Origin: an uncultured Woeseiaceae bacterium
GTDB lineage: Bacteria; Pseudomonadota; Gammaproteobacteria; Steroidobacterales; Woeseiaceae
Reading direction: 5' to 3'
Assembly (NCBI GenBank): GCA_902517795.1
Contig: CABYDR010000007.1
Location: 1-45,673, forward strand
Length of the DNA stretch: 45,673 bases
This document shows positions 1 to 8,980 of this stretch, one piece after another. The notes below the pieces were generated by a model that worked only from the letters and a program-made list of their open reading frames with translations, was not told where the DNA came from and searched no databases. Position 1 is the stretch's first letter. Each line of letters begins with the position of its first letter. Position numbers and translations under genes: made by a program.

Positions 1-3000
1 AGAAGAATCCGAGGAAGAAAGCTCAGACTCTGAAAATGAAGAAGAATCTGATACGGAAGTGGGCGATGACGAAGAATCGGATGACAGTGGTTCGGATGAC
101 TCAGGCAGTGATGACAGTGGAAATGAGGATGGCGGTTCGGATGCTTCTGCCGATAGCGAAGACAGCGGTATGGAAAATGAAACCGAAACTGAAGTAGAAA
201 ATGAAACCGAAACTGAAGTAGAAACAGAAATTGAGACTGAGACAGAGGCGCAACCCCAAGTCAACGAAGGCGCACTGGACTCCTCAGGAATCTCAGACAA
301 CTCCTCCAATGCCGATCCCGACACGCTCTCAGTGGCGGACGATTTTGCCGGCGACGTTGAAATTGAGGTCGAAGACGAAACCAACGACGAAAGCGCTACC
401 GAAGAAATTACTGAAGAAACCACCACTGTGGCTGCCGAGACCACCGTGGAAGATACTGCCACCAAAACCGTTGAGGTTATTGGTGTGTTTGAAACCGAGA
501 TTCAACAAAACATCACCGTTATGGATGAGAACAGCGCTGCAACCAAGGTAGCCAGCATCTTAATCGACAATCCATCTGACATCGCTTATAAGGTCGACAT
601 AACGGGCACTGGAAGTAATAGCTTTATTTATGATAAAGACAACAATGAATTACGTTATAACGGTAGCGCTGACTTTGAAAGTCAAGCACGTTATGAGTTG
701 GTTTTGGTGTTTACCAAATTAAATAACAACGAAGTAATCAATATTCCCATCAATATCGATGTCAATGATATCAATGAGGAACCGGATTTAATTGCCACTC
801 TAGCCGCAGCTAACTTCAGTGAAGATTCGGTTGTAGGCACCACTGTAATGACCGCATCAGCTAACGATCCAGAAGGGGGCGCTGTTACCTTTTCTCTTGG
901 TGGTACCGATGCTGATCTGTTCTCAATTGATGCTAATGGTACGGTCAGAATTGCCTCATTGCTTGATTATGAGACCAAAAAAAATTACAGCATTACTGTT
1001 ACTGCGTCAGATGGTATCCACAGTTTATCCAAGGCAATGGCCATATCGTTAACCGACATTAACGAAAATCACAGTGTGAATGTGACGGTGTCCGATGCCT
1101 CACTTACCGAAGCATCTGTTGTAGGCACCACTGTTGCCATCACCAGCGTCATCGATCCAGAAGGGGGCACGATAACCTACTCCCTTTCTGGCACCGATGC
1201 GAATAAGTTCACTATCGATGCCGATGGCACAGTCAAGACCGCCTCATTGCTTGATTATGAGACCAAAAACAATTACAGCGTGGTCGTGAACACCACCGCC
1301 GATGGTATCACCGTCTCCAAGACCATCTCCGTGAATATCAACAACATCAATGAAGCGCCGACACTCTCGGCCAACTTGGCTGCCGCCAACTTTGCTGAGA
1401 GCTCAGCGGTCGGCACCACTGTTGCCACTGCCTCGGCCAGCGATCCCGAGTCAGGCGCTATAACTTACTCACTTACCGGCACCGATGCCACTAAGTTCTC
1501 GATCGCCAGCAATGGCACCGTGACCATTGCCAGTCTTTTAGATTACGAGACCAAGTCCAGTTACAGCATCACCGTGAACGCTTCAGATGGCACCAATACT
1601 GCCTCCACCATGCTCGCCATCTCGGTCACCGATGTGTTACTGGATAGTTTGGTTACCGCTTTACAAAATACGCTCTTCACCGAGTCCAGTGCCAACGGCA
1701 CTGCGGTGGCATCCGTCTCTTCGATCGCCAATAGCAACAATGAGGCTTTGGTGTATACGCTCAGTGGCACCGGCAGCAACAAATTTACTGTTAACGCCAG
1801 TACCGGTGCCATCACCAACGTCTCGGCATTGGATTTTGAAGAAGCCAGAAGTTACAACCTGACTTTAACCGCAACCGGTCAGAGTTCAGGCGATACCGCC
1901 AGCAGCACCATCACCGTGCCGGTTAAAAACGTCGAAGAGTTGCAGTCGATGACCTTGCGCTACTCACCGGTTGCGCTCAGTCCTTCTCGCACTGGTTTTA
2001 GCGCCACCGCCACCCGTGATGGCGGCCCCTCCGGCACCAACTTAGGGAACTTCACGCAAGAACAGGTGGTCACGGCCACGGCAGCCACAGCCGATAGCAA
2101 ATACCTGACCAGTTACCACAACGGCAGCAACATGACTACACCGGTGTCAATCGTTAGCGGCGATGGCGTCAAGTATGACACCACGGTGGATAACTTTGAT
2201 TTTAAATATTTTTATCCGCTTGGTGCCACTGAAGGTGTTGGGCAGTATCAGTTCTCGCCCGGACAACAAAATCTAGATGGTCATTACAAAACCGTGGATG
2301 CACAAAGCCAAGTGGTGTTGGATATTGCACAGAGCGAAGTGGTCTCAGCGGGTCGTTTGAGTAGCGGTAAAGTGTATTGGATGGTGACCGATAAGAATGC
2401 AGCCAGCATGAACTTCAATTCACGGCAATCAAATGCTGCTGATCTTGATGTGCTGTTTCTGCATAATTACGCCTCCTCAGCTAATGCAATGAATGATGAG
2501 TGGGGTTGGAAGAAATTGATCACCGCTTATGGCATGGATTTTTCTCATAGCTTTTCCTCATATAATGCGATGCAGAATGCAGCAGATGATCTCGATGATT
2601 ATGAGATTATCGTTGATTCACGTATGAGCTATGGAAACGCCAGTGATGACGCATTATTTGAGAATTGGATGAAGGACGACGGCAGTCTTCTTTATGTCAA
2701 AATGTTTTCGGAAAGGATAGGCGGCAACACCATAGAAGCCAGAACGCATGCTTTTTTGCAAACCATTGGTGGTGGAATCACGATTTCAGGAGATATTGAT
2801 GAGGATGGCGGTACCCCTAATTACGGTGGTATCGTCGATGCGAATTTGTTTTCTTCAGATTCTATCTATTACGGTTTAAACGGGTTTATTTACGACCCCG
2901 CGGCGATGGGAAGACGTTTATCTGCTGCCACCAATGGTCAACTGTTGTTCAATAAAGCACAAGGCGATGGTGATGCCAACCTCTATTCGGCAGCATATTT

Positions 3001-6000
3001 TAAGGCTGAGGATCTCGAGTCCGGCGTGAACGCAGACATGTTTATTCATAATGATATCGGCGGAATAGGCGGTAATCACTCTACATATTACACCAGTCAA
3101 AATAATGAGGACATCGCTTTTTGGCTCCTTGATAGACATACATTGAGCGGGTATTCTTCCCAGCAATACCACACTTTCAACGATCAGATCACCCTGACTG
3201 GAGATGTCTTCACCGATGCCATGTACAACAGTTTTACCAGCAGCAATAAACGCGTCATCGCTTTAAATCCCATACCGATCGAGAATCATTTGGCATCGGG
3301 CACCAACGATGACTTTTTCTATCCGAGTTTTTTCCCATCGGGTATGTACTCAAGCGCTTCTATGGACTTTAAAAGCTTGGGTCCAGATTACTGTGCTGCG
3401 GTGGGCAACAATACCAGTACGTGTAACACTTACGCGAATAATTACGACTGGGCCGAGCAATTACTCGATGTTAATCAGACTGTTTATACCAGCCGATTCG
3501 ACGCCAGCAGTTCTGAGATGCCCGAAGGCACCTCTCAATGGTATCAAGTCCTGAACCCTGCCGGTAAAGGCGTCGGTTTACAGGCACAACTTTCCATTCA
3601 GGACTCGTATGACGGTGCTGGTGGCTCTACCACCCGCGATGATCAACAAAGTTACTTAGGCGTCATGATCAGTAGTCTAGATAAACGGAGCAATGACCTC
3701 ACTCGATATAACGTTGGGGACACCGGTCAGCAATTAGAAGGCAATCATTACTGGTCGTATCAAAAACGCACCAACGCCACCAACGATGGCTTGGGTGTGC
3801 AACTGGGCAGCACCCCGATTGAATGTGCATCCAGTTCTGATGTGGGGTGTTTTTTAGGACGCGATAACACTACCAATAACCGCCCGTTGGCTTTAATGGC
3901 TACCAGTTCTGATCCCTACAAAAATGGTGACATGACCCTCGGCGTCAAATACGACACCAATAGTGATAGCTGGGCAACCGACACCATCAATCAAATGGTG
4001 ACCAGTAATGCTATTTCAGGACGTCTATCAGGCGTTAGATCTGCCTTAAAATTTAATTGGTCTTATGGTGACTACATTACAAGTAATACGAATTGTGCTG
4101 ATAACACCTGCGCTATTCACTCCTTAGAAGCGGGCGATGCCTTTGCTGTCAGCACAATGTTCTACCTTCCAGAAAGTGATGGCAATCAAACCCATCCACT
4201 TTGGGGGACCAAGTGGTCTAGCGGAAATGGTAACGTTGATAGCGGTGAAGTTTACATGCATATCGAGAATAACCGGATAAGATTTGGCGGCGGCCGCATG
4301 TCTTCAAATTACATCAAGTTTAATGGAATCGATGATTTAACCGAAGGCCAATGGTACGGTTTGTATTTAACTTATGATGGCGGCAGTCTTACCCATTATC
4401 AAGAATTTAATTGTTGCATGACGATTAAGTTGGTGGATCCGGTAACTGGCGTGGTAACCACTGCGGCAGGCTCGCAACAAAACGGCAATAACCCTAACCA
4501 CTGGTTTACTGGCTCGGCAAACAAACGTTATTACATTGGTAATAATCATATTTCAAACAGCAACGATGACCAACTGATGATTGCCAACAACATTCAGACG
4601 ACATTGCAAGTTGGCCAACCTCAATCTGATGCCGAGATTGCGATGATGATTACAAACCCCAAACAATGGGTGACCGATTACAAGATCGGAAAAACAGCGC
4701 GCCTCTCCGAGTCATCCGGTACCTTTACCTTTGCCTTAGAGGACACCAATTCTTATAACGCAACTCAAGTATATATCTTGGGTGATGGATACCATGATTA
4801 TATGTGGCACTGGAATGGTGATTTAATGGTGTTTAATTACATCGACCGACCAACATGGGCTAATCCTGGTGTTTGGAGCTATCCAAACAACGGCAGCTAC
4901 TACGTTGGTGGTATGCTTGCTGGTAATACTGGTTTTCAATATAGTGGAACCGATGTTGAGATTTGTTGTACTGAAGAGGATTACAAATCCATCTCCGATT
5001 TTAGACACACCGATTTTTATTCTTCCACCGCCACCACTTATTATGGATTTTTTAGTGGCCTCATGGAGTTTGATGTTTCCGGCACCGGTAATGACCAGCT
5101 CGCCTCCATACGATCGAATAGCACGCTGACGTCAATTAATTTTGACACCACCAACGACGATGTCCAGGTGGCAGCACCGCTAACTGTCTCAAAACTACCC
5201 GGTAATAACTACACCAACACTTGGGACAAGGTAGATGAGGGCGAGCTGGTTCTTAATTTCGGTGATGCCGACAACAGCAATGCCAAGTCGGCTTATCTCT
5301 CCAATGAAGTCTTTGCCGCAGAGATACAGGACAATGGCACCCAGATCGACGGCTCCTCCGGTAGCACCAACAATTTGGCGGGGGTGATGGTAAGTTACAA
5401 CACTTTAGATAAAGAAGATTCGGATTTATTCCACACCAATGGCAATGACCCGATGCCCAATACCGAATATTCAACCTGGGGTTTTTGGGCTATGGGTGCA
5501 GTGGATGTCTCTCCCAACAGCGGCAATCAAACAGCAGCGGTGCATTTGGGCACCTGGGTTGCCGGTGAACTGCTGGCCAACAATAATATCCCTACTTCGG
5601 GCTCGGCCAACATGAGTGGTGCCGCAGTGGTCAAAGCCGCATATCGTCATAACTCAAGTGACAACACTTACGATGTACACAAATACACTACCACTGCGGA
5701 TGTGGCCGCCACCTTTAACTGGGGTTCCAGTGCTTACACTGGTACCTTAGCGTTCACCAACTTTGATGATAAGAACCCGATTGTTGTCAACGCCGGCTTT
5801 ACTTCTTTTAACGTCAGTCTTAACAGCAGCAACGGTCTTACCAGCAGATATACTGGTGCTTCCACCACCACCATCCAAAACGGTTGGTTGGGTGGGGCAG
5901 CTGTGGAAGGCGCGCTCTATAAAAGTACTTACCCAGATGAGAGTGGCGGTCGCATTAATGTCAGTTTATATAAGAATGGCCCACTAAATGGTCAAGGAGC

Positions 6001-6043
6001 AAATGACTTTTATGTGGCAGAGGGTATTTACCTAGTCGATTAA
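1..6043 (+). CDS. Giant cadherin-repeat surface protein with TbpB-like C-terminal barrel (5'-truncated)
   Basis: The frame is open from base 2 to the stop at 6041-6043, so the gene begins outside the window; the GTG at 59 is only an internal codon. Residue numbers here count from that GTG. Seen: an Asp/Ser/Glu-rich repetitive head (1-130); about five cadherin-like beta-sandwich repeats (about 145-630) with DPE, DYET and DINE calcium-type motifs; a Rossmann-looking stretch near 796 (VLFLHNY, later YEIIVDSR); a LamG-like segment (1359-1480, GQWYGLYLTYDGG); and an end (1800-1994) with a GTWVAG, SGSANMSG, YTG pattern ending in FYVAEGIYLVD. That end resembles the C-terminal barrel of TbpB-like proteins (PF01298). 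Inference: a secreted or surface-displayed Ca2+-stabilised adhesin-like protein. No C-terminal LPXTG or glycine-rich RTX repeats are visible. Substrate and export route are unknown. Confidence 0.88.
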   Translation, partial: EESEEESSDSENEEESDTEVGDDEESDDSGSDDSGSDDSGNEDGGSDASADSEDSGMENETETEVENETETEVETEIETETEAQPQVNEGALDSSGISDNSSNADPDTLSVADDFAGDVEIEVEDETNDESATEEITEETTTVAAETTVEDTATKTVEVIGVFETEIQQNITVMDENSAATKVASILIDNPSDIAYKVDITGTGSNSFIYDKDNNELRYNGSADFESQARYELVLVFTKLNNNEVINIPINIDVNDINEEPDLIATLAAANFSEDSVVGTTVMTASANDPEGGAVTFSLGGTDADLFSIDANGTVRIASLLDYETKKNYSITVTASDGIHSLSKAMAISLTDINENHSVNVTVSDASLTEASVVGTTVAITSVIDPEGGTITYSLSGTDANKFTIDADGTVKTASLLDYETKNNYSVVVNTTADGITVSKTISVNINNINEAPTLSANLAAANFAESSAVGTTVATASASDPESGAITYSLTGTDATKFSIASNGTVTIASLLDYETKSSYSITVNASDGTNTASTMLAISVTDVLLDSLVTALQNTLFTESSANGTAVASVSSIANSNNEALVYTLSGTGSNKFTVNASTGAITNVSALDFEEARSYNLTLTATGQSSGDTASSTITVPVKNVEELQSMTLRYSPVALSPSRTGFSATATRDGGPSGTNLGNFTQEQVVTATAATADSKYLTSYHNGSNMTTPVSIVSGDGVKYDTTVDNFDFKYFYPLGATEGVGQYQFSPGQQNLDGHYKTVDAQSQVVLDIAQSEVVSAGRLSSGKVYWMVTDKNAASMNFNSRQSNAADLDVLFLHNYASSANAMNDEWGWKKLITAYGMDFSHSFSSYNAMQNAADDLDDYEIIVDSRMSYGNASDDALFENWMKDDGSLLYVKMFSERIGGNTIEARTHAFLQTIGGGITISGDIDEDGGTPNYGGIVDANLFSSDSIYYGLNGFIYDPAAMGRRLSAATNGQLLFNKAQGDGDANLYSAAYFKAEDLESGVNADMFIHNDIGGIGGNHSTYYTSQNNEDIAFWLLDRHTLSGYSSQQYHTFNDQITLTGDVFTDAMYNSFTSSNKRVIALNPIPIENHLASGTNDDFFYPSFFPSGMYSSASMDFKSLGPDYCAAVGNNTSTCNTYANNYDWAEQLLDVNQTVYTSRFDASSSEMPEGTSQWYQVLNPAGKGVGLQAQLSIQDSYDGAGGSTTRDDQQSYLGVMISSLDKRSNDLTRYNVGDTGQQLEGNHYWSYQKRTNATNDGLGVQLGSTPIECASSSDVGCFLGRDNTTNNRPLALMATSSDPYKNGDMTLGVKYDTNSDSWATDTINQMVTSNAISGRLSGVRSALKFNWSYGDYITSNTNCADNTCAIHSLEAGDAFAVSTMFYLPESDGNQTHPLWGTKWSSGNGNVDSGEVYMHIENNRIRFGGGRMSSNYIKFNGIDDLTEGQWYGLYLTYDGGSLTHYQEFNCCMTIKLVDPVTGVVTTAAGSQQNGNNPNHWFTGSANKRYYIGNNHISNSNDDQLMIANNIQTTLQVGQPQSDAEIAMMITNPKQWVTDYKIGKTARLSESSGTFTFALEDTNSYNATQVYILGDGYHDYMWHWNGDLMVFNYIDRPTWANPGVWSYPNNGSYYVGGMLAGNTGFQYSGTDVEICCTEEDYKSISDFRHTDFYSSTATTYYGFFSGLMEFDVSGTGNDQLASIRSNSTLTSINFDTTNDDVQVAAPLTVSKLPGNNYTNTWDKVDEGELVLNFGDADNSNAKSAYLSNEVFAAEIQDNGTQIDGSSGSTNNLAGVMVSYNTLDKEDSDLFHTNGNDPMPNTEYSTWGFWAMGAVDVSPNSGNQTAAVHLGTWVAGELLANNNIPTSGSANMSGAAVVKAAYRHNSSDNTYDVHKYTTTADVAATFNWGSSAYTGTLAFTNFDDKNPIVVNAGFTSFNVSLNSSNGLTSRYTGASTTTIQNGWLGGAAVEGALYKSTYPDESGGRINVSLYKNGPLNGQGANDFYVAEGIYLVD
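173..220 (+). repeat. 24-bp perfect tandem repeat, two copies
   Basis: Copies at 173-196 and 197-220 are identical and encode ENETETEV twice. They lie in the acidic head of the giant protein, next to Asp-Ser repeats at about 75-125. Such a tract can change length by slippage in steps that keep the frame. Confidence 0.85.
770..1633 (+). repeat. Three tandem 288-bp cadherin-domain units
   Basis: The landmark (V)(T/N)DINE recurs at 770, 1058 and 1346, exactly 288 bases apart (96 codons), and its degenerate counterpart (DVL) falls at 1634. Identical blocks keep the same period: gatccagaagggggc at 866 and 1154, and gcctcattgcttgattatga at 953 and 1241. More diverged units flank these three (about 490-769 and 1634-1940). 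The pattern indicates relatively recent in-frame duplication of one domain. Confidence 0.9.
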
Positions 6044-6094
6044 ATGTGGGTTAATACTGAAATAGAAATATAAAAAATCAAACAGGAGAGCAAT

Positions 6095-6850
6095 GTGAGT
6101 TTTGTCGATTTTTTCTTAAAGATACGCAACAGTAAAGCGTTTAACACTATTGTAATATCAGTGATACTGGCGTCGGCTTTTTATGCTGGTGTTACTACTT
6201 ATGATCTACCAGACAATTATGAAGCGGCATTAAACTTTTTTGATTACTCGATCACAGTATTTTTTGTCATTGAAATATTGATTCGTTTGATGTCTGAGAA
6301 ACGCTTGGTGGATTTCTTTAAGAGCGGCTGGAACGTGTTTGATTTTATCATCGTCACGGTCAGTTTGATCCCAGTCGGTGGTGCAGAGACAGTGTTTGTG
6401 GCTCGATTGTTGCGTATTGTCAGAATCCTTCGTGTGATTACGATTGTGCCAGAGTTCCGCCGCATTATTGATGGGCTTATTAAAACCATACCGCGTGCAG
6501 GCTTTATTATTCTCTTGATGTCGATCTTCTTTTATATCTGGGCAGCCATCGGTTCGTTGATGTTTGATGAGATCGATCCGTCGCGTTGGGGCAACATTGG
6601 CAGTGCCATGTTGGTGTTATTGCAAATGATCACCTACGATGACTGGGCGGCCGTTATGCGGGATGTATTGGAGGTTTATCCATGGGCGTGGATCTATTTT
6701 GTGAGTTTCTTGATCTTGAATGCCTTTATTCTCTTTAACATGGTGATTGGTATTATTGTTGATGTCATGGCAAGAGAAGCGCAAGCTGAACACATGGCAG
6801 AATTACAACAAAACCCGACCAGTGTCGACGAATCTGACCCGCAAGCGTAG
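6095..6850 (+). CDS. Single-domain voltage-gated cation channel (NaChBac/BacNav type)
   Basis: Inner-membrane ion channel of 251 residues, expected to work as a homotetramer. Six membrane segments are visible: S1 about 15-36, S2 44-66, S3 75-93, S4 100-118, S5 132-152 and S6 197-220, with a pore loop between S5 and S6. S4 carries arginines at every third position (R104, R107, R110, R113), the voltage-sensor signature. The filter reads T180-Y-D-D-W-A-A. Sodium channels NaChBac and NavAb have TLESW there, while the calcium-selective mutant CavAb has TLDDWSD, so Ca2+ permeation is plausible (inference). The start is GTG at 6095, preceded by CAGGAGAG; the ATG two bases upstream is followed directly by TGA. 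It starts 51 bases after the giant surface-protein gene and may be co-transcribed with it. Confidence 0.9.
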   Translation: MSFVDFFLKIRNSKAFNTIVISVILASAFYAGVTTYDLPDNYEAALNFFDYSITVFFVIEILIRLMSEKRLVDFFKSGWNVFDFIIVTVSLIPVGGAETVFVARLLRIVRILRVITIVPEFRRIIDGLIKTIPRAGFIILLMSIFFYIWAAIGSLMFDEIDPSRWGNIGSAMLVLLQMITYDDWAAVMRDVLEVYPWAWIYFVSFLILNAFILFNMVIGIIVDVMAREAQAEHMAELQQNPTSVDESDPQA

Positions 6851-6862
6851 TCAGTAATTCAA

Positions 6863-7321
6863 ATGCACGGCATATCTCGGGATCATGAGTTTATGTCGTT
6901 GGCTCTGGCCGAAGCACACGTTGCTGAAAAACAGAATGAAGTCCCAGTGGGAGCCATTGTTGTAGTTGAAGATAAAGTGATTGCCTCGGGATTCAATCGC
7001 ACCATTGTGGATTGTGATCCCACTGCACATGCTGAAATGGTGGCCATTCGTAAAGCCGCAAAAGAAATTAATAATCACCGTCTCAACCAAGCCACCGTGT
7101 TCGTTACCTTGGAACCCTGCGCCATGTGCATGGGGGCTTTATTGCAGGCACGCATAAAACGTTTGGTGTATGGTGCCAGCGATCCTAAAGCCGGAGCAGC
7201 CGGCAGTGTCATGGATTTATCCAATCTTCCCGAACTCAATCATAGGATTGATGTTGAAAAAGGAATACTAAAAGACGAATGTGCTGAAATCTTAAGGGCG
7301 TTTTTTAGAGCGCGTCGCTGA
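6863..7321 (+). CDS. tadA: tRNA-specific adenosine deaminase TadA
   Basis: Converts the wobble adenosine of tRNA-Arg(ACG) to inosine, an essential cytosolic reaction. The 152 residues cover the whole cytidine/deoxycytidylate-deaminase fold. The zinc site is intact: H56-A-E58 with the catalytic glutamate, and PCAMC with C86 and C89. Positions are one off from E. coli TadA (H57, C87, C90), supporting the start at 6863, although no strong Shine-Dalgarno is visible. Its 3' end overlaps the convergent mltF by 17 bases. It lies 12 bases after the channel gene, so it may be transcribed with it. Confidence 0.95.
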   Translation: MHGISRDHEFMSLALAEAHVAEKQNEVPVGAIVVVEDKVIASGFNRTIVDCDPTAHAEMVAIRKAAKEINNHRLNQATVFVTLEPCAMCMGALLQARIKRLVYGASDPKAGAAGSVMDLSNLPELNHRIDVEKGILKDECAEILRAFFRARR

Positions 7322-8774
7322 TATTGATCGGCGCATCAACCAGGGTTGCAACGGTTTCTTCTTTGTCGGCAATCGAGGTTAAGATTTCGTAGTAGCTTCG
7401 AATGTTATTTACATAAATTACTGGTTCCCAGCCCCTGGCATAGCCATGGCTTAAAAACGGATACCATTTCTTATTGGCCAAAAGTGGTAGGGATTTACTG
7501 ACGTTGTCCCAGCGGGTCGGATCATTTCCTTGAAACTCCGTCACTTGCCATGCATCTTTGAGGTGGCCGTAACCGACGTTATAAGCAGCCAAGGCAAACC
7601 AGCTACGATCTGGCTCAGTGATTGTTTCAGGGAGGCGGTGCCACTGCTTAATAAAATATTCAGCACCTCCGCGAATGCTGCTGGCAGGGTCCAAACGATT
7701 TTTAATGTTCAGTTCTTTAGCTGTGGTGAGTGTCAGCATCATTAAACCCCTTACACCCGTTTTAGAGATTGCCCTGGGCTGCCAGTGTGATTCTTGGTAT
7801 CCGATGGCTGCTAAGAGTCGCCAGTCCACATCAAATCGCATGCCTGCGGATACAAAATTTTCCTTGTACTTAGGTAGGCGATTCTCAATGTGTTCAATAA
7901 AGGTTCTGGTGTCCACATAATCCAATGCATTCGCATGCCCATAATAGCGTTCATTGATTTGTGTCACTAGGCCCTCTCGTTCGGCTTCTATCAGGAAGTT
8001 ATCGGCTTGTTCTCTCAATTCTCGTGTGCCTTTTTTCTTGTAAACCCATGCCAGTTCTTTGTTCTTTTTAAGATCCAATGCCACCCTTAATTCTGGATTT
8101 ATGTGTCTTTTTAGGGCAAATTCATTGCTGTCGGCAATAGTGAAATCAATCTCTTCTAGATCCACTCTGCTCATTAATTCTTCCACACCCTGAGAGGCAT
8201 TGGTTGACCAAGTTAAATTAGGATGGTCTAACTTCAATTCTTTAAGCGCTTCTTCGTGATCATTCTCGCTGGTAATTTCAATTTTTCGACCCACTATGTT
8301 TTCCACAGATTGGGGTTTTGTGTTACCACGTTTGTAGATTAGATGTGTATCCACATTCGCATAAGGATATCCAAAAATCAGACTCTCACTCCAGTTTTCT
8401 GTTGGTGTAACTCCAGCTGCTGCCAAGTGACCTTTGCCGGATTCCAATGCCGGTTTTATGTCGGCAATTTTATCCACCACCTTGATCACCAGCTTTACAC
8501 CCAGATTTTTGGCAAGCTCATTTACCAGATCATACTCGGGTCCAGTCATTTGCATGTCATCTTGGTAAAAAGTTGTGGGACTTATGAGTGTGACCACATG
8601 CAGTTCGCCTTTTTCTTTTATTTGATCGAGGACGTTTGGTTCGTTAGAACATGTCACGGCAAGGATACAAACTATGGGTATAGAAAAGAGTCGGTGGTAC
8701 TTCACTCTGATTTTGGTCCAATCAAAGTCGAGGGTGCTCAACGCACGTTCTTTTTTTATCGTTCTTCGCTTCAT
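7305..8774 (-). CDS. mltF: Membrane-bound lytic murein transglycosylase F
   Basis: Cleaves peptidoglycan glycan strands to 1,6-anhydro-muropeptides during wall remodelling, in the periplasm at the outer membrane. From the ATG at 8774 the protein is about 489 residues. After an N-terminal hydrophobic segment ending in TCSNEPN comes an amino-acid-binding-protein-like regulatory domain (about 40-280), then an SLT catalytic domain with GYQESHW (catalytic Glu about 328), GLMMLT and AAYNVGYGH. A TTG at 8795 would add seven residues; I prefer the ATG because it begins a basic n-region (MKRRTIKKER). The Cys after the hydrophobic stretch has a poor lipobox, so lipidation is uncertain. In many relatives mltF neighbours purL; here purL is 6 kb away. 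Confidence 0.92.
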   Translation of the reverse strand: MKRRTIKKERALSTLDFDWTKIRVKYHRLFSIPIVCILAVTCSNEPNVLDQIKEKGELHVVTLISPTTFYQDDMQMTGPEYDLVNELAKNLGVKLVIKVVDKIADIKPALESGKGHLAAAGVTPTENWSESLIFGYPYANVDTHLIYKRGNTKPQSVENIVGRKIEITSENDHEEALKELKLDHPNLTWSTNASQGVEELMSRVDLEEIDFTIADSNEFALKRHINPELRVALDLKKNKELAWVYKKKGTRELREQADNFLIEAEREGLVTQINERYYGHANALDYVDTRTFIEHIENRLPKYKENFVSAGMRFDVDWRLLAAIGYQESHWQPRAISKTGVRGLMMLTLTTAKELNIKNRLDPASSIRGGAEYFIKQWHRLPETITEPDRSWFALAAYNVGYGHLKDAWQVTEFQGNDPTRWDNVSKSLPLLANKKWYPFLSHGYARGWEPVIYVNNIRSYYEILTSIADKEETVATLVDAPINISDAL

Positions 8775-8913
8775 TGAGTTATATCCATCAAGCAAACCAC
8801 CATAAAAACAGGATAACGGTATCCTAGATTTTCTAATAATGCAGTATTTTTCAGTATTTTTTTTACATGAAAAATTGAAAAAAATAATTATTTCAATGAC
8901 TTAAATAACGTAA

Positions 8914-8942
8914 TTGTCTTTAAATATTGTTTTGTTTAATAG
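8914..8942 (+). promoter_or_regulatory. Candidate sigma-70 promoter for the lipoprotein-gmhAB unit
   Basis: TTGTCT at 8914-8919 and TAATAG at 8937-8942 are separated by 17 bases, in the AT-rich 206-base divergent gap between mltF and the gene at 8981. An inverted pair ATTGAAA/TTTCAAT lies just upstream at about 8873-8896. AT-rich sequence yields such matches by chance, so this is tentative. Confidence 0.33.
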
Positions 8943-8980
8943 ATAAATAATGAAATTTTTGCGGATAAACGGCTACAATA

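Noticed and set aside
8343-8777. Open frame of 144 codons opposite mltF
   Set aside because: It is fully antisense to a well-conserved transglycosylase, has no family motif and shows the Cys/His-rich composition of a shadow frame.
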